A stretch of 64,000 bases of DNA. Source: CAXTSE01 sp964246985 (GTDB taxonomy: Bacteria; Actinomycetota; Actinomycetes; Actinomycetales; Microbacteriaceae). The DNA lies in contig CAXTSE010000009.1 of NCBI GenBank assembly GCA_964246985.1, forward strand, positions 62,001 to 126,000. The letters are read 5' to 3'. Of the stretch, positions 25,718 through 34,324 are shown piece by piece. Position 1 is the first letter of the stretch. Every line of letters begins with the position of its first letter. A program made the position numbers and the translations under genes. The notes below the pieces were generated by a model that saw only the letters and a list, made by a program, of their open reading frames with translations, was not told the origin of the DNA and made no database searches.

Positions 25718-26143
25718 TCAGGCGGGGAGGGTGTCGACGGGGGTCGAGCAGCCGACCGAGTAGGCCGACTCGTTGAATGCGTTGACGGGTCCGCCGACGA
25801 CGGGTCGCACGATCGTCGCCTCGACTGCCGTGCGGAAGGTGCCCGACTTGTGCGGGCCGTAGGTGAACGTCGCCTTCTCGCCGACGTTCGCGAGCAGGAA
25901 GATGATCAGGGCGTCGGGGTTCTCGAGGTCCTGCGCCACCTGCAGCGCGAGGGTGTGCCCGGTCGTGATGGTCTCCGAGAGCTGCGACTCGTCGGTGCCG
26001 CCTGACCAGGTCGCCTCGGTGGTGCTCGGGGTGACGGTCGCGGCCGAGACGTGGCCGGCGTACTCGACGGCGGTGTCGCCCTCGAGGGTGACGGTCAGGA
26101 AGATGTTCTTCGCGACTGTCGCGGTGTTCGGCGTTTCTGCCAT
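25718..26143 (-). CDS. Probable major tail protein
   Basis: This 141-aa, beta-rich, mostly neutral protein (AKNIFLTVTLEGDTAVEY, ATVTPSTTEATW) resembles the tail-tube subunits of small siphophages. It lies between the connector genes and the tape measure, where the major tail gene normally is. Confidence 0.65.
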   Translation of the reverse strand: MAETPNTATVAKNIFLTVTLEGDTAVEYAGHVSAATVTPSTTEATWSGGTDESQLSETITTGHTLALQVAQDLENPDALIIFLLANVGEKATFTYGPHKSGTFRTAVEATIVRPVVGGPVNAFNESAYSVGCSTPVDTLPA

Positions 26144-26149
26144 GGGGTG

Positions 26150-26521
26150 CTACTCCTTCGATTGAGAGACGGTGGTGATGGGGATGCGGTAGCCGTGGAA
26201 GCCCTCCGCGTGCTGCGCTCGCTCGGCCTCGGTCCACTGGTAGGCGTCCGAGCTGTCGAGGAACTCGAGCACGTCGTCGAGCACGTCGTCGAGGTCGTCC
26301 TCGGCCGTCTCGGAGTCCTTGAAGGGCGACAGCACCCAGAGCTCGAAGTCGAGCTGGAAGCGGCCGCCGTGGGGCGTCTTCGCGACCTTCGTACGGAACA
26401 GCTGCACGAGGGCCGTCGCGCTCGGGTCGGGCTCGCCGAGTGCTCGGAGGTCGGCGATCACGATCGCGTCGGCGGGGAGCGCGTCTGCGATCGCGGCGGC
26501 CAGCTGCGCGCGCGCGCCCAT
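26150..26521 (-). CDS. Tail-terminator/connector-like phage protein
   Basis: This 123-aa protein starts at ATG 26521, which overlaps the previous stop. It combines helical ends with a beta-rich centre and fits a tail-terminator slot before the major tail gene. No motif decides the role. Confidence 0.55.
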   Translation of the reverse strand: MGARAQLAAAIADALPADAIVIADLRALGEPDPSATALVQLFRTKVAKTPHGGRFQLDFELWVLSPFKDSETAEDDLDDVLDDVLEFLDSSDAYQWTEAERAQHAEGFHGYRIPITTVSQSKE

Positions 26522-26856
26522 CAGCTGATCCCGAGCGAGCCGTAGCCGAGCAGGTCCTTGATCTGCCGGCCCATCGGGAACACCGCAACCTGGTAGCCCT
26601 CGAGCCCGATCGTGTCGTCGGCGAGGTTCGCCTTCTGGCCCTCCCAGAGAGCGCGCGCGTTCATCTGCTGCGCCATCCGGCAGCGGGCCGGCACGGGGTC
26701 GTCTTGAGTGCCGGCGGCGACGGGCAGCCCTTCGGCTTGCAGGTGGTCGATGCACTGATCGCGCGACGTCTCGAGCAGGTCGCCGAGGAGCTCGTCGCTC
26801 TTGGGCGCGCTGCCCCACGCGGCCCGGATCGACTGCAGGGTGTGCCAGGTGTTCAT
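26521..26856 (-). CDS. Head-tail connector-like phage protein
   Basis: This 111-aa protein follows the capsid gene after 66 bp, the usual place of the adaptor or stopper protein. Function is inferred from position only. Confidence 0.5.
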   Translation of the reverse strand: MNTWHTLQSIRAAWGSAPKSDELLGDLLETSRDQCIDHLQAEGLPVAAGTQDDPVPARCRMAQQMNARALWEGQKANLADDTIGLEGYQVAVFPMGRQIKDLLGYGSLGIS

Positions 26857-26922
26857 GACGTCCTCGGGTGTGGCCGCCCGCCTCAGCTGTGGCTGGTCAG
26901 CTGAGGCGGGCGGGGGTTCGGA

Positions 26923-28806
26923 TCAGTAGGTGCGCTTGGCGATGACGCGCTCGTCGTGGATCTCGACCCGGCCGTAGGAGTGCACGCCGACGTCGACTCC
27001 GCCCTTGGGGATGTTCTCGGCGCGCAGCCAGAACGGCGAACGCTCCTTGAGGCGGATGCCGCGGTTGTCGAACGCGGCCGCGGCGGTGGCTGCCAGGGTC
27101 GTGTCGTTCCAGATGTGGAGCGTGCCGACGTCCGCGGTGCCCTCCTCCGGGCCGAGGCCGATCGACGCGTTGCGCAGCCACAGCGGCTGGTCGTCCTCGG
27201 GCAGGTCCTCGAGCAGGTCGAACAGCGTGTTCCCCAGCGCGATGCGGTTGGCGTGCGCGCCCTCGATGCGGCGCACGTCGCGGCGCAGCTGCTTGAGCAC
27301 ACCCTGGATGCCGACCGTCGCGATCACGACGTCGGCGGTGCCGAGGGTCGCGGCGTCCGGGACGGCGGCGAGCACGAGCGCGCGCACCTTCGCGTTGGAC
27401 TTCTTCTTGTAGTCGCGGGTCGCGGCCTCGATGAACGAGGTCCAGAACGACTCCTCGGAGAAGTCGAAGTACGCGCGGTCGATATCCCAGCCGGCCGCGA
27501 TGCGGAAGAAGCCGAACTCGACCGGCAGGGTGCCGACCTCGTTCGACGGGACGTCGGTCTTGTCGCCGGCGTACTCGTCGACCTCGGGGGTGCCGGGCAG
27601 CTCGGGGTCGCCCTCCTCCTCGCCGGCGATGCCCCAGCGCCAGCCGCGACCCTTGAGCGTGGTCATCTGCTCGGGGGCGCCGATGGCGTCGATCCACGGC
27701 CGGCTGTCGTCGGTCGCGCGCCAGGTCTCGCCGATCCAGTCCTCGCGGTTGACGAACGCCTCGCCGGCGTCGTCGGCGGGGATGATGTCGGCCAGCACGT
27801 TCTGCACGCGCTGCAGCGGGTCGACGGTGCCGAGGGTGTTGTACTCGTCGGCGAGGCGGCGGGCGACGGCGCGGACGCTCGAGCGCTCGCGCACCTGGAC
27901 GGGCGACGCCGGCTGCGCGTTCTGCAGCTCGGGGCCGGCGATGATCTCGGGGGCGACGTCCGCGGGAGCGGGGCCGGTGATCACCTCGATGGCGTCCATC
28001 GTGGCGATCGACGCGTCGTACTGCGCCTGGGTGATGGTGCCGGCAGCCAGCGCCGCCGCGAGCTGAGCTCGGTTCATGGTGTTCTCCTTGTTGCGGTTGG
28101 GTGCCAGTGCGGCGGGGGCGAGCGCGCCGAGCGACGGCGCGGGTGCCGATGCGCGCCCGGCGTGGGCGAACATCGACAGGTCGAAGGACGCCGACGCGAG
28201 CGTGTCGGTGTCGAGGCGGTCGGCGAGGCCGGCGGCGACGGCTTCCTCGGCCGAGTACCAGGTCTCGGCCTTCATGAGGTCGCGCCAGGCGCCGGCGTCG
28301 CCGCCGGCCTTCTCCGCGTACATGGCGGCGATGTTGTCGCTGATGCGGTCGAGGTCGGTCGCGACGATGCGCATGTCCTCGGCGTTGCCGATGGCGATGG
28401 TCCAGGCGTCGTGGATCATGATCTCGGCGTTGGCGCCCATCACGACCTCGTCGCCGGCGGTGGCGATGAACGACGCAGCTGAGGCGGCGAGACCGTCGAC
28501 GGTCATCACGACGCGGGCCGAGTGCTGGCGCAGTGCGTTGCGGATCGCGATGCCGTCGTAGACGTCGCCGCCGGGGCTGTTGATGAACACGTTGATGGTG
28601 TCGGCCTGGGATGCGCGGATCGCCGGCACGACGTCGGAGGCGGCGACGTCGCCCCAGAACCCGCCGATGACGCCGTAGATGTGCAGCGAGGCTGCGGTTC
28701 CGGCGGCCTCCATCCGCCAGCTGGGGCGGGTGGTCTGCGCGTTGAGCGCGTATCCGCGCTGTCGCAGCTGGTCGGGGGTCAGGGTGTTGAGAATGTGGCG
28801 GGTCAT
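26923..28806 (-). CDS. Fused ClpP-type prohead protease and major capsid protein
   Basis: This is a single 627-aa frame. Residues 1 to about 205 are a ClpP-like head-maturation protease: INSPGGDV (76-83), GLAAS with nucleophile Ser109, and MIHDAW with His132. A Pro/Ala-rich linker follows (about 219-240), then a HK97-type capsid protein to residue 627. There is no stop between the two. An ideal ribosome-binding site (AAGGAG, 6 bp spacing) precedes Met244 (28077), so free capsid protein of 384 aa is probably made from within the fusion. The ATG at 28806 overlaps the portal stop. Confidence 0.9.
   Translation of the reverse strand: MTRHILNTLTPDQLRQRGYALNAQTTRPSWRMEAAGTAASLHIYGVIGGFWGDVAASDVVPAIRASQADTINVFINSPGGDVYDGIAIRNALRQHSARVVMTVDGLAASAASFIATAGDEVVMGANAEIMIHDAWTIAIGNAEDMRIVATDLDRISDNIAAMYAEKAGGDAGAWRDLMKAETWYSAEEAVAAGLADRLDTDTLASASFDLSMFAHAGRASAPAPSLGALAPAALAPNRNKENTMNRAQLAAALAAGTITQAQYDASIATMDAIEVITGPAPADVAPEIIAGPELQNAQPASPVQVRERSSVRAVARRLADEYNTLGTVDPLQRVQNVLADIIPADDAGEAFVNREDWIGETWRATDDSRPWIDAIGAPEQMTTLKGRGWRWGIAGEEEGDPELPGTPEVDEYAGDKTDVPSNEVGTLPVEFGFFRIAAGWDIDRAYFDFSEESFWTSFIEAATRDYKKKSNAKVRALVLAAVPDAATLGTADVVIATVGIQGVLKQLRRDVRRIEGAHANRIALGNTLFDLLEDLPEDDQPLWLRNASIGLGPEEGTADVGTLHIWNDTTLAATAAAAFDNRGIRLKERSPFWLRAENIPKGGVDVGVHSYGRVEIHDERVIAKRTY
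28075..28089 (-). promoter_or_regulatory. Internal ribosome-binding site and start for capsid protein
   Basis: Read on the minus strand: AAGGAG (28089-28084), six bases, then ATG (28077-28075), in frame with the protease-capsid fusion. It is stronger than the ribosome-binding sites of most neighbouring genes, fitting high capsid expression. Confidence 0.7.
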
Positions 28807-29948
28807 GCTGCGGCCTCCTCGGGGTCGGGCCAGCCTTCTTGGGCGGCGATCCATGCGTCGTCGATGAACTGCGCGGCCTTGCCGATGGCGTAGGTCTCGA
28901 AGCGGGTCTTGAGGTCGGGGCGGGTGAGGCGGTCGGCGTCGAACGTGACCTCGGTGCCGCGCGGGGTGACGTCGGGCAGGGAGAGCCGGCCGGCGATCGC
29001 GGTCATGTAGTCGTCGAGCGTGAGGTCGACGAGCTCCCAGTTGCGAGACTGGCGGTTGTCGTAGGTCATCGTGGCGCCCTCGACCGCGGTCGACGCAGCC
29101 CAGGCCGGCAGGTTCATCTCGCGGACGATCTCGAGCGCGATCGACTTGCGGCCGTCGATCAGGAGGGCGTCGGCCGGCTTGCCGTGCACCTTGACCTCGA
29201 TGCCCTTCGGCGTGTAGGCGACACCGCGGACGCGGCGGGCTGCCGCCCAGTCGTCGAGCAGCTGGTCGCGCTTGGTCTTGTCGAGCTCGGCGGCGGTGGT
29301 GTTGTGCAGCTCGATCGCCGGGATGGGGCTGTCTTCGGCCTTCGCGGCTGCGAGGTCGATCGCGAGAGCCCGCTGGATGATGCGGCCGCCGTTGGCGAGC
29401 AGTCCTTCGCCGAGAGGCGAGTCGAACCGGATGACGTCTTCCGGTCGACGTCCGATCCGCTTCGTGGACGCGATGGACTCGCCGTCGATCTTGATGACGC
29501 GGTGGTCGTTGTCGAGGGTGACACGGCTGCGGCTGAGCCACTCGCCCCACATCGGCCACCCGAACGAGTCCCGCTCGAGCACGTTCCACCAGGTGTGCGG
29601 CTGGAAGATCAGCGAGCGGGTGGTCCAGTAGAGCGAGGTCTTCATCGGGACCCCTCGCTCAAGCTGACCGAGCAGGGAGGGCCGCTGAGCTTGTGGGACC
29701 TGCTGCCCTCCCCGCGCGGCGTTCATGGTCAGCCGGCTGACGTTGCCGGCGATCGTTGCGACGCCGGCGGCCACGGGGCCGAGCTTCATCGCGTTGCGGT
29801 CGTTGATCGTGACGTAGCCGGGCAGTGCGCCGAGGAAGTCCGAGAGGGCGACGTCGGCGAGGTGGTCGTTGTCGGCGAAGGAGTAGCCGATATCGCCGAG
29901 GCCGAGGATGCCGCGCGCGGTGCGCTGAGCGAATGTCTTGAGTCCCAC
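28803..29948 (-). CDS. Phage portal protein
   Basis: This 381-aa protein has SPP1/HK97-type portal features: an early AGNVSRLT segment, PHTWWNVLERDSFGWPMW, then the long helical region (KTKRDQLLDDWAAARR) and a C-terminal helix. The start is GTG 29948; the stop overlaps the protease-capsid start. It should form the dodecameric DNA channel in the prohead. Confidence 0.8.
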   Translation of the reverse strand: MGLKTFAQRTARGILGLGDIGYSFADNDHLADVALSDFLGALPGYVTINDRNAMKLGPVAAGVATIAGNVSRLTMNAARGGQQVPQAQRPSLLGQLERGVPMKTSLYWTTRSLIFQPHTWWNVLERDSFGWPMWGEWLSRSRVTLDNDHRVIKIDGESIASTKRIGRRPEDVIRFDSPLGEGLLANGGRIIQRALAIDLAAAKAEDSPIPAIELHNTTAAELDKTKRDQLLDDWAAARRVRGVAYTPKGIEVKVHGKPADALLIDGRKSIALEIVREMNLPAWAASTAVEGATMTYDNRQSRNWELVDLTLDDYMTAIAGRLSLPDVTPRGTEVTFDADRLTRPDLKTRFETYAIGKAAQFIDDAWIAAQEGWPDPEEAAA

Positions 29949-30015
29949 GAGGCACAGCGTCTGCCGAGCGCTGCGGATCGTCGCATTGTGCGGCGTGTCG
30001 CGTCAGATTGGAAGC

Positions 30016-31443
30016 TTAGTAGATCGCGAGCTCCTCGTGCCCCTCGTGGTGGTCGTACAGCCAGAGGCCTACAGCTGCGGCCTCGACGCCGGCGATCGAG
30101 CCGGTGGAGTCCTTGCGGCTGAACGGTGTGAGGTCGCCGACCCGCTTGAGCACCAGGTGGGCGATGCCGTTGCTGAGCGTGAGCGAGCCGTCGTGCTTGA
30201 GCTCCTTGGTGCGCGCCGCCTCGAGCAGCGACTCGCACGCGGTCGAGAAGTCGCGGGGCGCCATCGTCGTGATCGCGTCCGCGTCGCCCAGGGTGCGGCG
30301 CAGCCGATCGTTGAGCCGACGTGTCGGGCCGCCGTCGTCGGCGCCGATGATGGCCGGCTGCCACTCGTCGCGCAGTCGCAGGATGAAGTCGTGCATCCAG
30401 GTCGAGCCGGGGGCGGCGTGCACGACGCGCGTGCAGGGCCGGCCGTCCGTGTCGCGCCAGGTCGCCATGACCGCGCCGTCCGAGCTGCCCTCGGCGATCG
30501 CGTAGGTGATGGCGAGGTCGCGTCGACTCGGGACGGCCTTCGGCTTCTCCTTGAGAGCCGCCCACTCGTGAGCCGGGAAGAGAGGGTCTGCTGCCTCGAT
30601 CCACATGTTGCAGAACGCGCGCAGCCATGTCGCGCGGTCGACCGATCCCGACGTGTACTGCTCGAGCAGCTCGTCGGCGGTGACGGTGTACGGCACCGCG
30701 GGGTGGAAGCTGGCGACGACTTCCGGGTCGTAGGGGTCGGCGCCATCCGGCAGGCCCCACTCGAAATAGGCGAGCTTGGGCCACTTGGCACCCTTGCTCT
30801 TGACGGCCTCGCGGCCGCGCTCTACCCACTTCCGCATGAAGGTCGACGTCGCTGTGCCGGCGGTGCTGATCATCCACACCTGCCGGCGGCCGGCGAGGGT
30901 CAGCTGAGCCGGGAAAACTGCGCCCTCGAGCATGCCGTCGCCGAGCAGCTCGTCGTATTTCCAGATCTCGTCGAAGGTCACGAGCGGCGGCGTTTCGCCG
31001 TGGATCGCGTCGAGCGTGGGAGCGAACAGCTTGAGGGCCGAGCCGTTGGGGAAGGTGATCGACTCGTCGCCGGCCGACCATCGGTACTGCGCGATCGCGT
31101 TGAGGGGGCTGGACTTCATGAGCGTCACCAGGTCCTCGAATCGCTTCCGCGCATCCTTGCCCGACTGGGCGGTGTAGAAGCACCGCACGCCGGGCGTCGT
31201 CATGACGCGGTGCAGCTGCACGGGTCCGACGAGCGTCGTCTTGCCGGACTGCCGAGGGACGGTGACGAGCACGACCTCGTAGGCGAGCCGGCCGTCGTCC
31301 TCGACCTCGGTCGCGACGTCGGCGACGAGCTGCTGCCACGGCATCAGCGGCTTGCCGAGCGTCTCGGCGATCCGGCCGATCGCGCGACCGTACGAGCGGC
31401 GCTTCGGGTTGCGGCGCGTAGCGTGCTTCGGCGCAGCGCTCAC
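30016..31443 (-). CDS. terL: Phage terminase large subunit
   Basis: This 475-aa protein has Walker A PRQSGKTT (63-70), Walker B/DE TFDEIW (Asp158, Glu159) and a C-terminal nuclease region with GADDGG. It is the packaging ATPase and headful or cos nuclease. It overlaps the previous gene as ATGA and is followed 67 bp later by the portal gene. Confidence 0.92.
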   Translation of the reverse strand: MSAAPKHATRRNPKRRSYGRAIGRIAETLGKPLMPWQQLVADVATEVEDDGRLAYEVVLVTVPRQSGKTTLVGPVQLHRVMTTPGVRCFYTAQSGKDARKRFEDLVTLMKSSPLNAIAQYRWSAGDESITFPNGSALKLFAPTLDAIHGETPPLVTFDEIWKYDELLGDGMLEGAVFPAQLTLAGRRQVWMISTAGTATSTFMRKWVERGREAVKSKGAKWPKLAYFEWGLPDGADPYDPEVVASFHPAVPYTVTADELLEQYTSGSVDRATWLRAFCNMWIEAADPLFPAHEWAALKEKPKAVPSRRDLAITYAIAEGSSDGAVMATWRDTDGRPCTRVVHAAPGSTWMHDFILRLRDEWQPAIIGADDGGPTRRLNDRLRRTLGDADAITTMAPRDFSTACESLLEAARTKELKHDGSLTLSNGIAHLVLKRVGDLTPFSRKDSTGSIAGVEAAAVGLWLYDHHEGHEELAIY

Positions 31444-31772
31444 GACAGCGAGGTTTCCGCGGCATCCGCCTCGGAGAAGCGGTCGGCGACAATGTCGTCG
31501 AGCATGAGCGCGCCGTTGGCGACGTCGGCGGCAAGCTCGCGGACGAGGGGCCAGTCCTCGGCCTTGATAGCGCTAGCCATCTTGGCGTTGTGCCAGGCAA
31601 TCTCTGCCCATGCCTGACGCAATGACATTCCCAGCCATCCCGGTCGGTCGCCCTTGCCGCTGTTGGCTGCGAGCTCGGCGCGCATGCGGACGGCGAACGC
31701 CTCGACTTGCGGGTAGCGCTGGGCGAGCTCGGCGTCGCTGAGCGATGTGACGTCGGCGCACTCGCGTCTCAC
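31440..31772 (-). CDS. Hypothetical phage protein upstream of terminase
   Basis: This 110-aa helical protein has SLSDAELAQRYPQVEAFAVRM at the start and SLRQAWAEIAWHNAKM in the middle. It overlaps both neighbours by 4 bp. No function is recognised; its place suggests a packaging accessory. Confidence 0.6.
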   Translation of the reverse strand: MRRECADVTSLSDAELAQRYPQVEAFAVRMRAELAANSGKGDRPGWLGMSLRQAWAEIAWHNAKMASAIKAEDWPLVRELAADVANGALMLDDIVADRFSEADAAETSLS

Positions 31773-32107
31773 TTGGCTGCTCCATTCACATCGCGCTCGA
31801 GCGCGAGGACGAAGTCGCGGAACGCTGCCTGAGCGTCGGCGGCGAGCGGCTGCGGCAGCGCCTGGTAGGCGGCGAGCAGCTGCGCGCCGGCCATCGCCGC
31901 GGCGCTCGCTTTGCCGCCGGCGATCCCACGCTGGACGGCGTCGGCCATCTCGAGCGCGAGCTGCGCGACCATCGCATGCCGGGGCTCGAGCAGCCCATCG
32001 AGCTGCAGCGCCTCGAGCGTCGTGATCACAGCCGCTCTCAGCGAACCAACGTGCTCGCCGAGCTCGAGACCGGGCAGGGTCGGCTGGCTCTCGTCGGGTG
32101 TCGTCAT
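31769..32107 (-). CDS. Candidate terminase small subunit
   Basis: This 112-aa helical protein (PTLPGLELGEHVGSLRAAV) lies two genes upstream of terL and downstream of the HNH gene, where actinophages often encode the small terminase. No clear HTH is visible, so the assignment is tentative. Confidence 0.45.
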   Translation of the reverse strand: MTTPDESQPTLPGLELGEHVGSLRAAVITTLEALQLDGLLEPRHAMVAQLALEMADAVQRGIAGGKASAAAMAGAQLLAAYQALPQPLAADAQAAFRDFVLALERDVNGAAK

Positions 32108-32178
32108 CGTCTCGCTCGTTTCCGGTTTTTTGTGGGCTGATCAGGGGAAAATGGACAGGGCTGCGCGTGGGTTTCCAG

Positions 32179-32490
32179 CTATTCGCGACTAAAGAACGCT
32201 TGGCCGTCCTCGATCACGACGTCGGGTCCGCCGGCGTCGCGGTTGCCGCGTGACTCGTTGCATCGCTTGTGTGTCGGGCCGAGGTTGGCCAGGTCGTAGA
32301 CGGCGCCGCCCTTCGATCGAGCGATGACGTGGTCAGCGCTCGTGGCGCCGGGCAGGCCGCAGAGCCAGCACACCGCGCCGTAAGTGGCGAGGGTCAGGCG
32401 CACGTACTGCTGCGCCTTCCGGCCTCCCCACTTCTCGGGCGGCAGGGCTGGGTCGGCGAGCTTGCCGGCGCCACGAGCGAGAGCGATCAC
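32179..32490 (-). CDS. HNH endonuclease
   Basis: This 103-aa protein has CWLCG, ADHVIARSKGG, NLGPTHKRCNESRG: a zinc-stabilised HNH fold with the conserved Asp-His pair. HNH proteins next to terminase genes take part in cos cleavage in many phages. The start GTG 32490 overlaps the previous stop. The 71-bp gap after it (32108-32178) is a candidate place for the packaging site. Confidence 0.9.
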   Translation of the reverse strand: MIALARGAGKLADPALPPEKWGGRKAQQYVRLTLATYGAVCWLCGLPGATSADHVIARSKGGAVYDLANLGPTHKRCNESRGNRDAGGPDVVIEDGQAFFSRE

Positions 32491-32789
32491 GACGACTGCA
32501 GCTCCGCGATCGTGAGCGCTGCGTTGGCGAGGTCCATGAGCAGGCAGCCGATGATGGTCGCCGCTTCCTCGTGCTCGAGCGCCAGCACCTGCGTCGCCGT
32601 AGCGCTGATGTGCGAGAGGTAGCCCTCGGCGTTGCCAGCGCGGCCGAGCTCGACCCCGTGGATCGTCGTCGTGAGGAGCTCGTCGATCAGTGCTGCGCGC
32701 TGGTCCGTGATGGCTGCCAGCTGGGGCGAGTCGAGGAACGCGATCTGATCCGGCGTGAGCAGTGCTCGCACTTCGTCGTCGTTGCTCAT
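32487..32789 (-). CDS. Hypothetical phage protein
   Basis: This 100-aa acidic helical protein overlaps both neighbours by 4 bp. No motif is recognised. Confidence 0.6.
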   Translation of the reverse strand: MSNDDEVRALLTPDQIAFLDSPQLAAITDQRAALIDELLTTTIHGVELGRAGNAEGYLSHISATATQVLALEHEEAATIIGCLLMDLANAALTIAELQSS

Positions 32790-33061
32790 GCGACGTCGGC
32801 CTCTCCGATGCCGAGGCCCTCGGCGTCACCGCTCCGGGGTCGCCAGCTGCGGGCGCCGGCCTGGTGCCTGCCGGCGTGCAGCGGCTTGAGCTCGCACACG
32901 ACGAGCTGCCCGCCGAGGTTGGCCGACGCGGCGCAGACCTGAGCGCTCGAGCGCGGGTGCGACTCCTGCGACGGGTCCTCGGGCTTGGGCTTGCCGAGGT
33001 TCACGACGCGATCCTTCGCGGCCGCGACCTGCTCGCGGAGGGTGGGCTTCTTGGCGTTCAT
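32786..33061 (-). CDS. Hypothetical phage protein
   Basis: This 91-aa basic protein has a Lys-rich start and two Cys (VCAAS, VCELKPLHAGRH); the Cys-His arrangement may bind metal. It overlaps both neighbours by 4 bp. The function is unknown. Confidence 0.55.
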   Translation of the reverse strand: MNAKKPTLREQVAAAKDRVVNLGKPKPEDPSQESHPRSSAQVCAASANLGGQLVVCELKPLHAGRHQAGARSWRPRSGDAEGLGIGEADVA

Positions 33062-33330
33062 GCTGATGCTGCTCCTTGCTCGAGCTGGCGCTCGGTTCGA
33101 TGGATCACCGCGGCCGCCATGAGGTCGATCGCGTCCTGCAGCTGCACGACGGCGAGGCCGCGGCGCTGTGGGTCTGACGAGTACGCGCCGAAGTGGTGCG
33201 CTCGGGACTGTCGCGCCATCCGCTTGAGCGCGGCGGCGAGGGTGCCTCGGTGCAGCTGCGCCTCGGCGTCGAGCTGCGCGCCGATGAACGCGAGGCGCTC
33301 GGCGATCAGGGCGGGCGTGTGCGCGGTCAT
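33058..33330 (-). CDS. Hypothetical phage protein
   Basis: This 90-aa helical protein starts at ATG 33330, which overlaps the previous stop. No family is recognised. Confidence 0.55.
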   Translation of the reverse strand: MTAHTPALIAERLAFIGAQLDAEAQLHRGTLAAALKRMARQSRAHHFGAYSSDPQRRGLAVVQLQDAIDLMAAAVIHRTERQLEQGAASA

Positions 33331-33641
33331 GAGAGCTCCACTTCGGCGGCGATGTGATTGCGGACGGACTGAGCGCTGCAGCCGATCTGCGCGGCGATCG
33401 CGCTCGGCTTGAGTCCCTGCGCGTGCAGCTGCAGGATGCGGCGCTTGTGATCGGCGGTGATGTGCACGTAGGAGCGCTTCGCGGGCCGGGGCTTGCCGTG
33501 TACGGCGACGTCGACGATCGCGGCCACGAGCGAGCCGACCGTCGTGCTGCGCTTCGCGGCCTCGCGCTCGAGCACGAGGTAGGTCGACCCGCGCAGCTCT
33601 GTGCGGATCGGGACCGGGACGACGTCGCGCTGCTGGGTCAT
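33327..33641 (-). CDS. Phage HTH DNA-binding protein
   Basis: The C-terminal 45 residues of this 104-aa protein form a homeodomain-like HTH (ITADHKRRILQLHAQGLKPS...IGCSAQSVRNHI), like that of resolvase-type or transposase-like DNA-binding proteins. ATG 33641 overlaps the stop of the winged-helix gene. It may be an early regulator, the functional counterpart of Cro. Confidence 0.7.
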   Translation of the reverse strand: MTQQRDVVPVPIRTELRGSTYLVLEREAAKRSTTVGSLVAAIVDVAVHGKPRPAKRSYVHITADHKRRILQLHAQGLKPSAIAAQIGCSAQSVRNHIAAEVELS

Positions 33642-34324
33642 GCTTCGACCGCCTGAGCTTCGCGCATCTGTCGTCCGTGCCTGTCGTAGACCGAGCCATC
33701 GGCTCGCACCTGTGCGCAGCGGCCGCACCACGCGAGCGGGTCGTCGCCGTCGAAGACGTGCTCGCGCTTCGTGACCGGGCACCGCTCCCAGATCGCGTCT
33801 GAGAGAGAGTCGCCCGTAAGGGCGTCCTCCTTCGCTCCTGCGCGCGTACTGGTGCCGGTAGGTAGACCCGGGTGTAGATCTTCTTCCGGATGTGCTTCTT
33901 TACTCGTGCGGTTATCCGCATGCGGGTTATCCGCACGCGGTGAATCCGAACGCGGATGATCGTCATCCGGGAGCAGCTGCGGCTGTGCGCGCCGCCTGTC
34001 GGCCACTTCTGCGGGGTCCGTCAGCACCCACACCGACCCGCTGAGGCGGCCCGTGCGGCGATCGCGCAGCTGCTCGATCTCGAGGAAGTCGTGCCGCCTG
34101 AGCTCGTCGACCGCTGAGCGAATCGCGCTGATGCCCTCCTGGTTCGTGGCGGCCAGGGTCTTGAGCGTCACGACGTAGCCCTCGTCGTGACTCATGAGGA
34201 TGCCGAGCAGGCAGCGGGCCTTCATGCTCAGCTGAGGGTTGCGCAGCCAGTCGTTCGGAATCTGTGTGTAGTTCCGCTCGAACGCGAGCCGGACCCGGCG
34301 CAGCCGGCCGTCGCCGCCGCTCAC
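33638..34324 (-). CDS. Winged-helix DNA-binding protein, probable replication initiator
   Basis: This 228-aa protein has an N-terminal winged-helix domain (about 20-85, QIPNDWLRNPQLSMKARCLL through LRRHDFLEI) typical of phage replication or plasmid initiator N-termini. Residues 121-141 are a pentapeptide-repeat linker encoded by four 15-bp tandem repeats. The C-terminal part has C/H residues (ERCPV, H, WCGRC) that could form a zinc finger. Initiators such as lambda O carry origin repeats within their own gene. The start is GTG 34324, overlapping the upstream stop. Confidence 0.7.
   Translation of the reverse strand: MSGGDGRLRRVRLAFERNYTQIPNDWLRNPQLSMKARCLLGILMSHDEGYVVTLKTLAATNQEGISAIRSAVDELRRHDFLEIEQLRDRRTGRLSGSVWVLTDPAEVADRRRAQPQLLPDDDHPRSDSPRADNPHADNRTSKEAHPEEDLHPGLPTGTSTRAGAKEDALTGDSLSDAIWERCPVTKREHVFDGDDPLAWCGRCAQVRADGSVYDRHGRQMREAQAVEA
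33902..33961. repeat. Four 15-bp tandem repeats inside the initiator-like gene
   Basis: The units lie at 33902, 33917, 33932 and 33947, consensus CGCAYGCGGNTNATC on the plus strand. The stretch also forms the inverted repeat TGCGG/CCGCA twice. In-gene tandem repeats of this type can be replication iterons; they may also just be a protein-level repeat. Confidence 0.65.

Noticed and set aside
29982..29992. CGCATTGTGCG as a third repressor operator
   Set aside because: It lacks the full CACATTGTG core symmetry and lies within the structural operon; kept only as a remark.
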